DNA of 64,000 nucleotides, from assembly GCA_017607445.1 (NCBI GenBank), contig JAEVHH010000002.1:7408001-7472000 (forward strand), in the 5' to 3' direction. The stretch's first letter is position 1, and every line of letters begins with the position of its first letter. A model generated the notes under the pieces. The model had not been told where the DNA came from and searched no databases. It saw only the letters and a program-made list of their open reading frames with translations. Shown here piece after piece: positions 46,882 through 57,206 of this stretch. Origin of the DNA: Histoplasma ohiense. Lineage: Eukaryota; Ascomycota; Eurotiomycetes; Onygenales; Ajellomycetaceae. The position numbers and the translations under genes were made by a program.

Positions 46882-47541
46882 TCAACATTTTACTGGAAGT
46901 GCCTTCGACTTGGTTGGAGTTTTGGCCAATTTAACCTCCGCCTTGCGCCTTCGAACAAGTCCCTTGAAGACTTTACCACCAGCCAATCTCCACTTGGGCA
47001 GCTCTTGAGCAATTACTTTGTTAGGATCTTCACCCTGGTTGAGCCTGCTAATCAAGCTGGAGGACCGGGCAGCATTGGGCCCAACGTTGTATGCCCACGA
47101 TACGAGGGCGCCGTACTGGTTTGCATTGAGTTTCACAGCTGTCTTAGTTGACAGGGTGATAGCTTGTTGGAAACTCTACATTTTAAAACACCATGTTAGC
47201 ATCATGTGTTTCACAGCACGTCAAAAATTTCTACTTTCAAAGGGTGCGGGCAGCGAACGCACCCTGAGATCTTTCTTCAACAAGGTTGCTGCGGTTCCCT
47301 TGCTCAGCGGGAACTTGACCTCATTGCATCCCTTGGTCTTGCAGAGATGGCCATATCCCACTGTGGGAAGGCCGATAGGATCTGGCTCGGGTCTCGGTAC
47401 GAAGCCCTCAAATTCTTTGATCAAGGCGAGAGTGGCCTTGTTGACATTGGGACCAATACATTGCCTGGTTTCTAGAATTGAGGAAGCCAGCACAGAGGAG
47501 ACGACAGAGAGAGCGGCAGCAATAAGGATTGATAAATGCAT
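46882..47541 (-). CDS. Secreted GH24 lysozyme (phage-type), two exons
   Basis: Exon 1 is 47,263-47,541 and exon 2 is 46,882-47,175. The 87-nt intron runs GTGCGT...ATGTAG with a GCTAAC branch point, giving 190 residues. Residues 1-19 form a signal peptide (MHLSILIAAALSVVSSVLA). The GH24 domain follows: LIKEFEGFVPRPEP with catalytic Glu45 aligned to Glu11 of T4 lysozyme, LPTVGYGHLC, FPLSKGTAATLLKKDL, and NANQYGALVSWAYNVG. It ends PKWRLAGGKVFKGLVRRRKA. GH24 enzymes cut the MurNAc-GlcNAc bond of peptidoglycan. Fungi lack peptidoglycan, so a secreted enzyme against bacteria is the natural reading (inference). GH24 is mainly a phage/bacterial family, so ancient horizontal acquisition is likely; the signal peptide and intron show adaptation. 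Confidence 0.9.
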
Positions 47542-49573
47542 TTCGGTAGATGGGTATTTTCTTTGGAAGGAGTTGGAAGAGGGGGAGGCCTGGAATGAAT
47601 GTATAAAACCTGTCCTTCCACTGTACTTTGCGTGGGCACGCGGGAACTGGAAAAGGAGAAGCGTGGATTAATCTGTTAAGATTTCGCAAAAGCATCCAGA
47701 AGTCGGTGCATCTTAAATATCGTCGTCTCTGGGCTACCTAGCCAACTTGTAGTCCCGCCGTCAAAGGAGCCTATCTGTTCATTCATACTGTCTCATTTCT
47801 GAATCTCCCCGTAAATTTGAAGCTCCGACATGGTTTGCGGCCTTCGCCCTGGCCCAAGTCCCTGATCGATCGGGACCTCGGAAAATAATGCGCAGCAGCA
47901 GCCAGGTTCTTCCCACCTGTTGTGGTTTTTACGGACTGGCATCAATGGGGTCGCGTGTACGGAGTAGTTTTGTTTCGTCTTGCGTTTCGCCTTACGAGAA
48001 CTTATTCCCCTTGACTCAAAACAGAGTCCGTTCAAAATTTACTGGATTGCTTAAGTTCGTCTTTCTCGACCAGGCACAGGAGATTACATAGTATTATCTG
48101 ATCACAAAACCGGCAAAGACTCTTCAAGGCTATGCTTCTGATGTCCGTAATATCGTCAAAGTTATCCGCTGAGCCATGCTGTATCGCGAATGCGCAGCAG
48201 GCAAAATCCCCGAAAGGCTCGTCGAATCGCGAATTGTGCTCCGTCTCCTGACCAGTGTAGATTCGAGATAATATGCAAATAGTAACCAGAAACTTGTACT
48301 CTTTAGCTGAGCCCTGTTCTCTTCGAATCATCAACTCCATTCTAAAGTGCTCGAGCCTCATCGAGTACAGATCGGGCCTGGGCAGCTGCGTTGCAAAAGA
48401 TCCCAGGAGCTTCACGGCTCTGATGCATATTCTCTCTCGTTGATTGCTGGGTATATCTAATACGAAGTCTTCAGGTTCTGGTAAGCTGTCCTTATGCAAG
48501 GCTTTGATCTCGCAACCACCAGCTTAGTAGCCTTGTTCGACGATTTTAACTCGACGGAATATCAGTAAGAGAAGATATACGATCGTCTGAATCGCCCGGC
48601 TAAGACATTTCTATATCAATGACTGTGGGATCCTCAAGTTCAAGTAATTCCGCTGGTCTAATAAATGTAAGCTTCTCACTATAGCTGAATTGTGAAGCTC
48701 AAGAATTTGTTCTGTACTGTACATCTCAGCCGTAGTTCCATATAGCCTGAATGTCCTGCCCAACATGTACCACAGGACTATAGGAGTCGTTGGAAAGCAT
48801 CGGACTTAATCCACGATGGATAGGGGCCACTTTACCAACCAAGTCATTATCGGAGTCCTCTTCCACACCGAGGGAGTTTATGCATGGCGATTCTGAATAA
48901 ATCCAATCAAGATAATACCTTGCGAATGATGCAACTAGCCAACAGTGGACTTAAGGATTCTCAAATAGCCGTTGCGCAGGTACATGTATGTATGTACTTA
49001 CAAGTACTACCCCAGGGCCACCCATATTAATCTGACTGCTGAGTTCACTGACTGGATTGCGAGAAACAGCTTCTGAAATGCTGGATTGCGATTGCGCGCA
49101 GCTCAGTTCATCTCGTATCTATGAAAGTGGCAATCTCTGTCAAAATTGAATTTTAAGACTAATGTCTCCTTCAACTCACATGTGTCTATTCTACTACGGT
49201 GTTTGTCGTATTTCCGTTTCAGATTTATTTCTATTTTGGGCGTCAACCGTTGAGCTGTTGAGCTGGGTAACTGACCCTTTTGTTTCATAGGATAACTTGA
49301 CATGCAGCAATAAGAAATGATACAGGTTCTCTTCGTGTATGGGGGATAGGAGAATGGAATTAGGGGGTGTAAACATGTCATTCATTTCGCGCAAGTTTGA
49401 TCTTGATGCAACAACCCTCGTATCCACCCAGCACCCAGCCATCGACTTGGCCTCTTCGTTCTGGATATTTCACACCGGGAGCAGCTATTTACATAAAACC
49501 ATGACAAAATTTGAGCCTAGTTCTCGTCTCTTACGGGGCCATCGTGTAGCTGTATAGCATGCTTGGGCGTTAT
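47542..49573. other. Intergenic DNA with a coding remnant at 48,032-48,930
   Basis: The right flank of the lysozyme gene, with no recognised gene. On the minus strand 48,930-48,590 reads INSLGVEEDSDNDLVGKVAP, SPVVHVGQDIQAIWNYG, stop, then YSEKLTFIRPAELLELEDP and VIDIEMS, stop, with two in-frame TGA codons. The open stretch 48,499-48,032 (PEDFVLDIPSNQRERICIR, EHFRMELMIRREQGSAKEY) may belong to the same decayed gene. The family is unknown to me. TACGGAGTA lies at 47,958. Confidence 0.4.
48032..48930 (-). pseudogene. Unidentified coding remnant
   Basis: Two consecutive protein-like stretches on the minus strand carry in-frame TGA codons near 48,735 and 48,705 and a TAG near 48,605, then a separate open part down to 48,032. 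The amino-acid make-up (acidic, balanced) is that of real protein, unlike random frames nearby. It may be a dead gene or a gene with introns I could not resolve. No domain is recognised. Confidence 0.35.
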
Positions 49574-52500
49574 TCACTGCGAAGCATGAGCTGTATCTTC
49601 GGATGTAACTGGAGTTTCCGCACGTCTTTCCAAAGCCCGCACGTGCTCTTCAATCTTCTTATTCTGGAACGGAAATAATGCGGGATAAAGAATGGGTCGT
49701 TGATCATGTCTGCAAAGGGTGTTAAGGCTGTGTGCGGATCTCCTTGCAAGGATTCAATTTCATCCGGGGTTCTTGAGCGGAAGTGTGAAAGACTCACCTG
49801 TTATCGTCGCAACTGTAGTTCTCCGCGTGATAGCTTGGTGTAAGCACGACCTAATGATGCTCCCAGCAATTAATTACCTGGATTTCCAACCTGTTTCAGA
49901 AAAAGTGTACTACAAACCTGCTTATGCCGATTCACTGCCTAATAATTACGTTAGCCCAACTCCCTGGAAAATTGAATGCATCGGAGAGAGAGTAGCTGTT
50001 GCTCACATAATAATAGAAGAACCTGCGGACTTTCTCATATATCTCTTGTGGCGTGTGTCGTTCGGGCCACATATGGAGGAGCTTTTCATACATTCCAAAA
50101 GGGCCACACTTACTTATTTTGCGCAAGCGACCAAATACGGAGAGCTCCGCGTATGTCATGCCCATTTGGTCTTCATCGGATCTAGGACACCAACTTAGCA
50201 TGTGGTGATGAGTAAAGCGAAGGGCAGACGACGCTTACTGTGTGTAATTTTCGGTAATGGGCTCCAGCTACATGATGGTTAGCGCGTACGAAGGTCGCCT
50301 TTGGGGGCGATAGGTCAAATACGTACTTCTGCCGTGGGAATGGCATGCACGAAGCTTTCAATGATAGGAATATCAAAGTTTACTTTCGCCCACGTTAGGA
50401 AGTTGACCAAATCGCGTTTATCAATTGAGCCAATTGGGTTCAGATCGGCGCTTGAACAGTCATATTCTACTCAAGTCAGTCAGCGTGTTCAAACTGGCTG
50501 CTTGGAGAGTTGCATCTTACTGGTCAGATACCCTCTCAATCTAAACAAGGTTAGCGCCTGGTCATGAAAAAAAAAATCTGATATGGGAAATACGAACTGC
50601 TCCGAGAGATTGCCTTAAAATAGTTAGTCATAGACATACACTGAGATAGATGGCATGTAACGTACCGGATGCAAGAACAAGGAGGGAAGATCCCCCTGGC
50701 CTCTGCCGTACCAGAGGAAGAAGCTGAGCGAACATATAGCCAACAACGAGGCGGGAGCGTGCTTGAATATCTAAAAGGATAAGTTAAAAACTCAAAGACA
50801 TGCTCCTGAATTTGCAGGCTTACTTTGGAGAGCGAGGTTCTCAGTGGCGGTGCCACCGTGGACGGAAAAACGTGGAGTAAAGTTAGTTACAAAAGTGAAT
50901 AAGTTAGATATCGCTGAAACGACAGAGTCCATGTCAAGATCAATGTGGTAGCTTCCGATAGACTTGGCCAACTGTTTTGCTCTATTTCTCGTTTCTTTGC
51001 TTGAATTAGTGGTGCCCATGTAGCATGTGTGAAGGATTTTGCCACAAAGCTCTTGAGGAGTATCTGGGAGCCAATCTGAATCTTCTGGCACCCCGACAAT
51101 CCTACGCATATCTGCGATAACCGCCAGATTTCCGTCGCGGCAAGCGGAAACAACAAGCCGGCACATCGAGAATGTGATTATGGCAACCGATGCACTGTCC
51201 AGTCCTCCAGAGAGGGGAAGGCTGTGAACTATAGTCAGTGGGAGAGTTTAAAGATAAGGCCAATAAAATCTTACAAGAAACCAGATTGCCTGCTGCGCCT
51301 CAGATAATCCCAAAGCCAGCAAGCTGGACCCAGAGCAATTTCTTCCTCTGGGGAATGGTATTCCAAGTCGATATCAGGAGAAGGTTTGACATTTGGGTTA
51401 AGTAAGTCTGACTTTCTTGACAGCGAAATTGGAGCTTCGATCCGCTGATATGCAGGTGCTTGACTGCCTTGAGAGCTTCGACTAACCGAAGTACGAGTAC
51501 TGCGGACTTCTTCCCTATGTATCTGTTAGCTGGTGAGAACACGTTAGTCTGGAAACAGCACTAACAGGTCCACAACAGCTGTGACAACATCTACATCCTT
51601 TAAGGAGAACTGAGAGCTCATTCCAACAACACGCCCATTGACGAATATGCCAGCCGAGCCGTCGAAATAAAGACGTCCGTTTCCGTCTTCACCCCTTTGA
51701 TTGGCATATAAATAGATACCACCACCTCTCGTACAGTGACGAATAAGGTCGATTCTCTGCTTGAGTTTTCTGAGTTCATGGTGCTAAAACGACGTTAGCA
51801 AAGAAGGGGGGGAATGTTTGGCACTTCAAACTAACGCTTCCACTTGAATTTGTAAATATTTCTACTCCATTGAGCCCCATATGGATGCCTGGGTTATTTG
51901 GGGTGAAGAGTTCCTCGCAGGTTTCGATACCGATGGCCGAGTCATATGTGCTGATGACTGCATCTCCAATTGGAACAGTGGCTTGACCAGTAATCTCGCC
52001 TACAATTCTTTCAAGATAATAGTCCTCAACATATCTTGGTTTGGCCCATGAAGTAAACCATCTATATTCGTAGTAGTTGGCATCTGGGGAGCTTTAGTAT
52101 GAAGGTAGTTTTGAATTAATAGGAAGGCTTTCCTACCTCCCGCAAGCCACATCTTCGGCTTGATCAGAAGTATCCTCCGATTCAGAATATGGATTCGTGC
52201 ATTATAGCGAATCTAGAGCCATAAGTATAGGTTTATCCGTTTCCTATAGAGTGTGACATACGTTACGATGGCGCACCTTGGATGAGTCAGACAATCAGAA
52301 ACAACATGTGTACGAATAATGACATATTTTCAAACATACAGGGGCGCCGATATCTATCAGAATATCTTGACAGTCAGGATGGTCAATGATGGTTGCAATA
52401 CATTGCCAAACATGTAGGTAGAGATCCCCTTCCAAAAAGTGATCTTGGCATGAGTAGCCGGTTATTTCAAGTTCAGGCCCTACGCGAAGCCTAGGATATT

Positions 52501-52712
52501 TTCAATACGGATTTCCAAGAGGTGATGGTAGTATGCGTACCTAGCCCCAGCAGCTTTGGCAATGCGGATACTTTCTATAATCCGGCTCGTGTTTCCTTCG
52601 AAATCCAGCACCCACTGGTTGAGGGAACTAGAGGGCCGTTAGCATCCTGATACAGATACCCGCGAATAAGACATAGGACCTACCAAGTAGATATAGTCAC
52701 TAGAGGAGCCAT
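49574..52712 (-). CDS. QNS1: Glutamine-dependent NAD(+) synthetase, 18 exons
   Basis: Eighteen exons join in frame to 718 residues: 52,684-52,712; 52,541-52,627; 52,340-52,490; 52,262-52,276; 52,137-52,212; 51,836-52,083; 51,566-51,783; 51,275-51,514; 50,824-51,221; 50,666-50,770; 50,598-50,613; 50,521-50,540; 50,327-50,466; 50,239-50,267; 50,007-50,181; 49,918-49,938; 49,798-49,850; 49,574-49,709. The enzyme makes NAD from deamido-NAD, ATP and glutamine, the last step of NAD synthesis. The N-terminal nitrilase-type glutaminase has the triad Glu45 ([11 protein letters not shown]), Lys114 (IKPKMWLA) and Cys175 (GIETCEELF), at the positions known in yeast and human. The synthetase has the ATP loop [13 protein letters not shown] at 356-368, then [25 protein letters not shown] and [10 protein letters not shown]. 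All introns are GT...AG. Four exons are 15-21 nt long. So many introns is unusual for a fungal copy. Confidence 0.93.
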
Positions 52713-52831
52713 TTTATATCTCTACTAGAAACGCTGAGTTGCTGCGAGAAACTGGTCCCTACCAATGAACTAACTAACTAACCGTTGGTGTTTGGCTGAC
52801 TCACCTAACTGACAATTAACTTAGTCCACTA
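52713..52831 (-). promoter_or_regulatory. Core promoter region of the NAD synthetase gene
   Basis: Only 119 bp separate the start codon from the transposon-like element. The stretch contains a tandem CTAACTAACTAAC-like run near 52,770-52,783 and no clear TATA box. Confidence 0.35.
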
Positions 52832-53845
52832 CTTCACCACTTTTTGGGACACAACACTTCCTGTGACACTAAATCACATGATTTAGCATAGTTTGGATAC
52901 ACCAATCAAAAGAATACAACTTCAACCTCATACACTCATAGATTATAGCTGCTTGATATAGTATTTACTATTTAATAATAACGAATATAAATCGACTTAC
53001 TTTAGCAGCTTTAGTTGTTCAAAATTGTGAACTCAGTCAATGAGAAGCTGTCTGATTATTAGAGTGGCTGCTGGGACCATGAATTACACATTTGGTTTGG
53101 TTTGATTTGGTCCCCAGCCCATTTCTTGGCATGATTTTCAGTGGAATCATGATTAGAATGAGAGTGTAAACTAGAATTATTAAAACATGAGTAAAATGAG
53201 ACTAATAAATCTTGATATTTCATGTAAAGTGACTGACTATCAAAAATAAGAACATGACCTGGGAATGACTATGATTTTGACTGAGGTTTGGTCCCATTCT
53301 GATGATTATATAATACATATCTAGATATCAATCTGATGATATGATTGGTGGAGATATTACCCCTATCTACCGCTGCTAAGCTATCTATCGCTGCCAATCT
53401 ACCTACCACTGCCAATCTATAGGGTAAATCATGGTCCCATTTGGTCTCATTTTGTAAAATGGGATCAAATGGAACTAGGACTGTTAATCTATAACTAAAA
53501 CATGATCTGGAACTAGAATTATAATATAAATCATGTAAAGTGACTGATTTGATAAACACTATATGGGACCAGGACTAAGATATCTGATAATGGGACTGAG
53601 GAAAAATTTGGTCCTGGTTCCATGCATGGTCACACAGCCAGTCTACCAGTGATTATATAATACTTCTAAATCTGAAAGAGCAGATATGTATTATTTCTAT
53701 TTACTTCAGTTATATAAAGTCTGTGTGTAATATCTAGACATCTCCCCATTGATCTCTAGTGCAATGCACTACTCTGCAGTCTGAAATAGATAGTCTAAGG
53801 CAGAGTTTTATATCATATGATTTAGTGTCTCGGAAAATGGTGAAG
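52832..53845. mobile_element. TIR-bearing, TA-flanked element of about 1 kb (Tc1/mariner-like, non-autonomous)
   Basis: The left end CTTCACCACTTTTTGGGACA and the right end, read on the minus strand, CTTCACCATTTTCCGAGACA match at 16 of 20 bases. TA dinucleotides flank both (52,830-52,831 and 53,846-53,847). Inside, both ends share GACACTAAATCA(C/T)ATGAT, with a 17-bp insertion in the left arm. The interior is AT-rich with repeated GGGACC/GGTCCC words and no transposase frame. A TA duplication points to the Tc1/mariner group. The lack of coding capacity makes it a derivative or large MITE. Confidence 0.6.
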
Positions 53846-54169
53846 TACATTAACAAAGTTTATCTATCTAATTCAGTTAACTAGTTAGGTGGTGGATTAC
53901 ATTATCTGACAATGTGAGAGCTGGGTTGCCAAAACGAGTAGTGAATCGGCAGGGTATGCTGTGGCGTGGCGAGCCAGGACAAATGGAGGGATTACTTCCT
54001 GTCCGATTGAGCGGCTCGCAGGCGAGGTGAGGTGGTGATTTGTCCAAAATCTCGAGGCACCTGCCTCGCACGCCCTCGACGAAGAGAAAGAAGGACGAGC
54101 TGTGAGAATTAATTTACTGTTTTTATCATACATTTCTTACCAGCCTACCGGTGGATAGTATATATTTCT

Positions 54170-54170
<1 letters not shown>

Positions 54171-54200
<30 letters not shown>
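54171..54200 (+). repeat. A30 homopolymer
   Basis: An uninterrupted run of 30 A follows TATATTTCTC and ends abruptly at GGCCCGG. It could be the tail of a retroposed sequence, or slippage of an A-rich stretch. No source gene or target duplication is visible. Confidence 0.85.
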
Positions 54201-54203
<3 letters not shown>

Positions 54204-54453
54204 CCGGTTGATTGAGCCCTCAATATACCAGCTATGTGCCAATTCAGGGAGTGTATGCATAGCTGCGGCCACTATCACAAATTCCTTGTCATGTCGAGTC
54301 CTGATGAAGGCTTCTTGGTTCTATCTATAAGAATTTAAAGCAAGAAAGAAAAAGAAAAGAATAGAAGGATAGAAACAGCCACATGCATTATTCCTGTTTC
54401 CCTTTCAGAAAACAAGCCCTAGCACTGTATCCTAACTTTTAGCTTTACAGCAC

Positions 54454-55668
54454 CTAATGTGATGATTCCTCCAACAAGCCAAGGAGTAACTCATCATCTT
54501 TCCATTTCACAAGAGCCTTGCTCTTCCAAGTCTCCCACTCCTCGCTTTTGACGTTAAAAGCTTCTTGAAGTCCCGCGAAAAGACGTGGAAGCGTCTGCAT
54601 GTCTATAAAAGAACTCTCAGGCCCAAGAGCAAAGAAAAATCTCTGAACCTTTCTACCCTTGAGAACATAGTTGGCAAGATCTGCACGGCCCCTTTCCTGA
54701 AAGATGGCAGCTAGTTGATTAGAGCCGTCGTAGAACTCGTTCACCGGCCACATCATGCATGGCGAACAAAACGCCTCGGCACTGGAGACCGTTCGAGTCC
54801 ATTCCCAGTCTATGACTCCCACGATATCAAAACGGTCATTAACCAGAATGTGGTCACCTTTGTCGTCCGGGTGCTTGAGAAAAAATTGGTTGTCTGGTAG
54901 GATGTTTTCCGAGAGAGAGCCAACAATATCCTGGCGAAATCGATGAACTATATAGGTTTCTACCGGATAACAGGGATCAATCTCGCCGCTGGCTATCATT
55001 CTAAGATAAGACTCAAGCATAGCCTGTGACCCCTCTAACAAGGAAGAGAATGGACCAAGTGGACCCTTTCCAACCTGCCATGTTGATTGATGTACGAGAC
55101 CTTGAATCTCTATAGCATCTCCCGCCGAGGAGAAAAGTGACCCCATTGCTTCGAAGGGATGCTTCTCGATCTCGAGGAACATGTCAATCAACTGTTGTAT
55201 AATCTTTTCTTTCTGCCGAGGAGTCGCCGCCTGCCAATCCAGGGGCTTTCCATCCAGTTTTTCCATCAGAATATAGTCAACTCCAAGTGGGTTCCCTGGA
55301 TCGGATTCGCATGCCCAATCGAAAATTTCGGGCGTGGGAATGCAAGTGCCCTGTTGGAGGTAAGTCATGGTGGCAGCTTCGCTTCGAAGTATCCAATCAC
55401 GTACTTCCCGCGGCGGTGATGAGGTCCGAGCGAGGCGAAAACGAGCAATCCATTTGACATTGTCATCGAAGGTGATCTCAGCATGGCAATTCTGGTTTCC
55501 CATCATGGCAGACAAACTCTTGCTAGACAAGTCAACGGTGCACGAGACGCCTCCTCTAAGCGTCGATGCGTGGGAACACAGCTTTGAACGATCTAGCTGG
55601 CGCCATAACTTGTCTATGTGGCGAGCCTCTGTAGCTGCAAATTGGGCTGAGTAGACTTCCCAGTTTTC
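54454..55668 (-). CDS. Aminoglycoside phosphotransferase (APH)-family kinase-like protein
   Basis: The last exon encodes 404 residues to a stop at 54,454. The frame is open upstream of its first good ATG to a TTTAG acceptor at 55,669, so it starts ENWEVYSAQFAATEARHID. A preceding exon probably ends at the GTTAAT donor at 55,728 (reading QRQKPWHECLKPE). The 5' end is unresolved. Kinase features: WIARFRLARTSSPP with the ATP-lysine strand replaced by an Arg-rich segment, EAATMTYLQQGTCIPTPEIF, and YILMEKLDGKPLDW (hinge). The catalytic loop region is HPDDKGDHILVNDRFDIVGV with IDWEWT, the DFD-like metal site. Fungi carry many such APH-fold proteins of unknown substrate; most are not antibiotic-resistance enzymes. 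The catalytic Asp context (DDKGDH) is intact. Confidence 0.82.
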   Translation of the reverse strand, partial: ENWEVYSAQFAATEARHIDKLWRQLDRSKLCSHASTLRGGVSCTVDLSSKSLSAMMGNQNCHAEITFDDNVKWIARFRLARTSSPPREVRDWILRSEAATMTYLQQGTCIPTPEIFDWACESDPGNPLGVDYILMEKLDGKPLDWQAATPRQKEKIIQQLIDMFLEIEKHPFEAMGSLFSSAGDAIEIQGLVHQSTWQVGKGPLGPFSSLLEGSQAMLESYLRMIASGEIDPCYPVETYIVHRFRQDIVGSLSENILPDNQFFLKHPDDKGDHILVNDRFDIVGVIDWEWTRTVSSAEAFCSPCMMWPVNEFYDGSNQLAAIFQERGRADLANYVLKGRKVQRFFFALGPESSFIDMQTLPRLFAGLQEAFNVKSEEWETWKSKALVKWKDDELLLGLLEESSH

Positions 55669-55728
55669 CTAAATTGATCAGCATGAGCAGTGCTTTTAGA
55701 TATTGATATTCCTATTTATTGTATTAAC

Positions 55729-55800
55729 CTCTGGTTTCAGGCATTCATGCCATGGCTTTTGGCGCTGCGTGCGACAGAGCAGTCCCCTGATCGCTGTGCA
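55729..55800 (-). CDS. Probable upstream exon of the APH-family gene
   Basis: In frame with the main exon across a 60-nt intron (GTTAAT at 55,728 to TTTAG ending at 55,669), the reading is RGLLCRTQRQKPWHECLKPE. It begins after a CACAG acceptor-like site near 55,800, so a further first exon with the ATG probably lies upstream. That exon is not resolved. Confidence 0.4.
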
Positions 55801-56330
55801 GCTACTTTCTCACAGCTCTCCCATTCACATGACCATTGAGGCATCATGCATTTTAGTTAAAAGAAATCGAGAATGGGAATTAATAAAACAGATTCTAAAG
55901 ATGTTCAAGTAAAGGAGATGAAGCGCAAAGACTTTGGTGATGTGGAAGAAGGATAGGCCCAAACGTTCTAATAATATATCCATATACTGTACATATATCG
56001 ATTAAAACAAATGGCACTAGGCACATGATCAATTGACTCCTCGGAAGGTGAAAGGCCCCACCTCCGAGCTTTTCTCCAGCCAAGCCGACACACTCAGGGC
56101 AGTTCCTGATGTTTATGTGGGATGGTTAATCTTCAACTATATAGGGGTAATCACGTGCGGTGGAGTGGCATGGCGAGTGGATCTCATCAAAGTACTACTC
56201 CGTACACCGTTACCACGACAGAAGCTAATCTACTCGCCCCAACACAGTCTCTTTTCTCGATACCCTTCCCTTTGCTCATTGTCTTCCCCATTCCCTCTTC
56301 TACCATCCATGCTCTTCAAAAACAGTCCAA
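55801..56330. other. Intergenic region
   Basis: No supported gene besides a possible first exon of the APH gene. TACTCCGTA (complement of TACGGAGTA) lies at 56,196-56,204, and a CT-rich tract precedes the pseudogene start at 56,331. Confidence 0.35.
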
Positions 56331-56800
56331 ATGACAATCAACAAAGCGATCCAGCTACAAGATTCAGTGGTCTTTGACAGTCGTTTGCGAGACCGGGAAT
56401 CCGAGTCCCGTCACTGTGGATTTCCACTGCAGGTTTCTGCTGAGATCCAGGAGGCTTATCTTTACTTTTGTGTTAGGAGGTAGTTGGAGAAATTCGGGGG
56501 CGGAATTTATGCTCACGATTGGCGCAGAAGCGCCCACCACTCAAAGCCCAGTTGTTACATCCAGCTTGTACGCACTTCTCTGCTATTTTGCTCGAAAGAC
56601 CGGGGTGTGATCAGAAGTGGATGACCTTTGTTGTTGAGTATCGGATGTTGCTATAAGCCAGGTACTAGAGAAGATGCATGAAAACAGAAAGAATATTGAC
56701 GGGAAGGTCACCCATCTATCTATATATAACGGGAGGCTGGCAGATTGCATTGGCAATCTGCGAGAAATCGAGTTGATGTCCGCGGCTCTTGAGAGCTAGT
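56331..56800 (+). pseudogene. Decayed gene of unknown family
   Basis: From ATG 56,331 the plus strand reads MTINKAIQLQDSVVFDSRLR, CGFPLQVSAEIQEAYLYFCV, then RR-stop, LEKFGGGIYAHDWRRSAHH and CYIQLVR. The frame then shifts: DQKWMTFVVEYRMLL in one frame and EKMHENRKNIDGKVTHLSIY with DCIGNLREIELMSAALES, stop, in another. The TAG at about 56,480 and at least two frameshifts kill it. The last part is helical and could form a coiled coil, like the minus-strand pseudogene at 57.2-58.4 kb. No known domain. Confidence 0.55.
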
Positions 56801-56879
56801 CCACGCTGTGCTCTCTACAATGATGTGTTTTGTAGTGGACCGGCTATGGGGTAAGTAGTTACACAGCAACGTGTCCACC

Positions 56880-57066
56880 CACCTTCCATCCAGTGGGAGG
56901 ACAATACGACGATCGCCGGCCCGTCCCGTCCTTCAAGGAAGGACTCCTCCGTACGCTAGTCCACAGCGGTACTAGCTTGATCACTGAAGTGGTGGCGGAA
57001 AACAATATTGCTCGGAATCTACTAGCGAATGACCTTGAATCATTTTTCTGGGTGGTTTTTTCGGTA
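56880..57066 (+). pseudogene. Possible FunK1-type kinase fragment
   Basis: The plus strand reads LRTLVHSGTSLITEVVAENN, ARNLLANDLESFFWVVFSV, then TGA. The HDLESFFWVLFW segment is the most recognisable late motif of fungal-specific FunK1 kinases, and here it reads NDLESFFWVVF. The catalytic HRD...N segment seems missing or scrambled. This is a fragment at best; the match rests on one motif. Confidence 0.3.
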
Positions 57067-57206
57067 TGATGGTCCCAGGAAAGGTTAGGTTCGGGTGTGA
57101 AACTACGTAAATACAAAGAAGCTGGCTGATGAGAAGGAAGGGTGACTAGTGACAAAGGAGACTTTCTCAGAACTTTTGAAGATCGGATACTTTCTATTTG
57201 GTGAAC

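Noticed and set aside
47018..47671. 217-residue plus-strand open frame
   Set aside because: Antisense to the spliced lysozyme gene, whose domain, signal peptide and intron are clear.
54454..55668. Antibiotic-resistance enzyme
   Set aside because: The APH fold is widespread in fungi with unknown substrates, and nothing here indicates aminoglycoside use.
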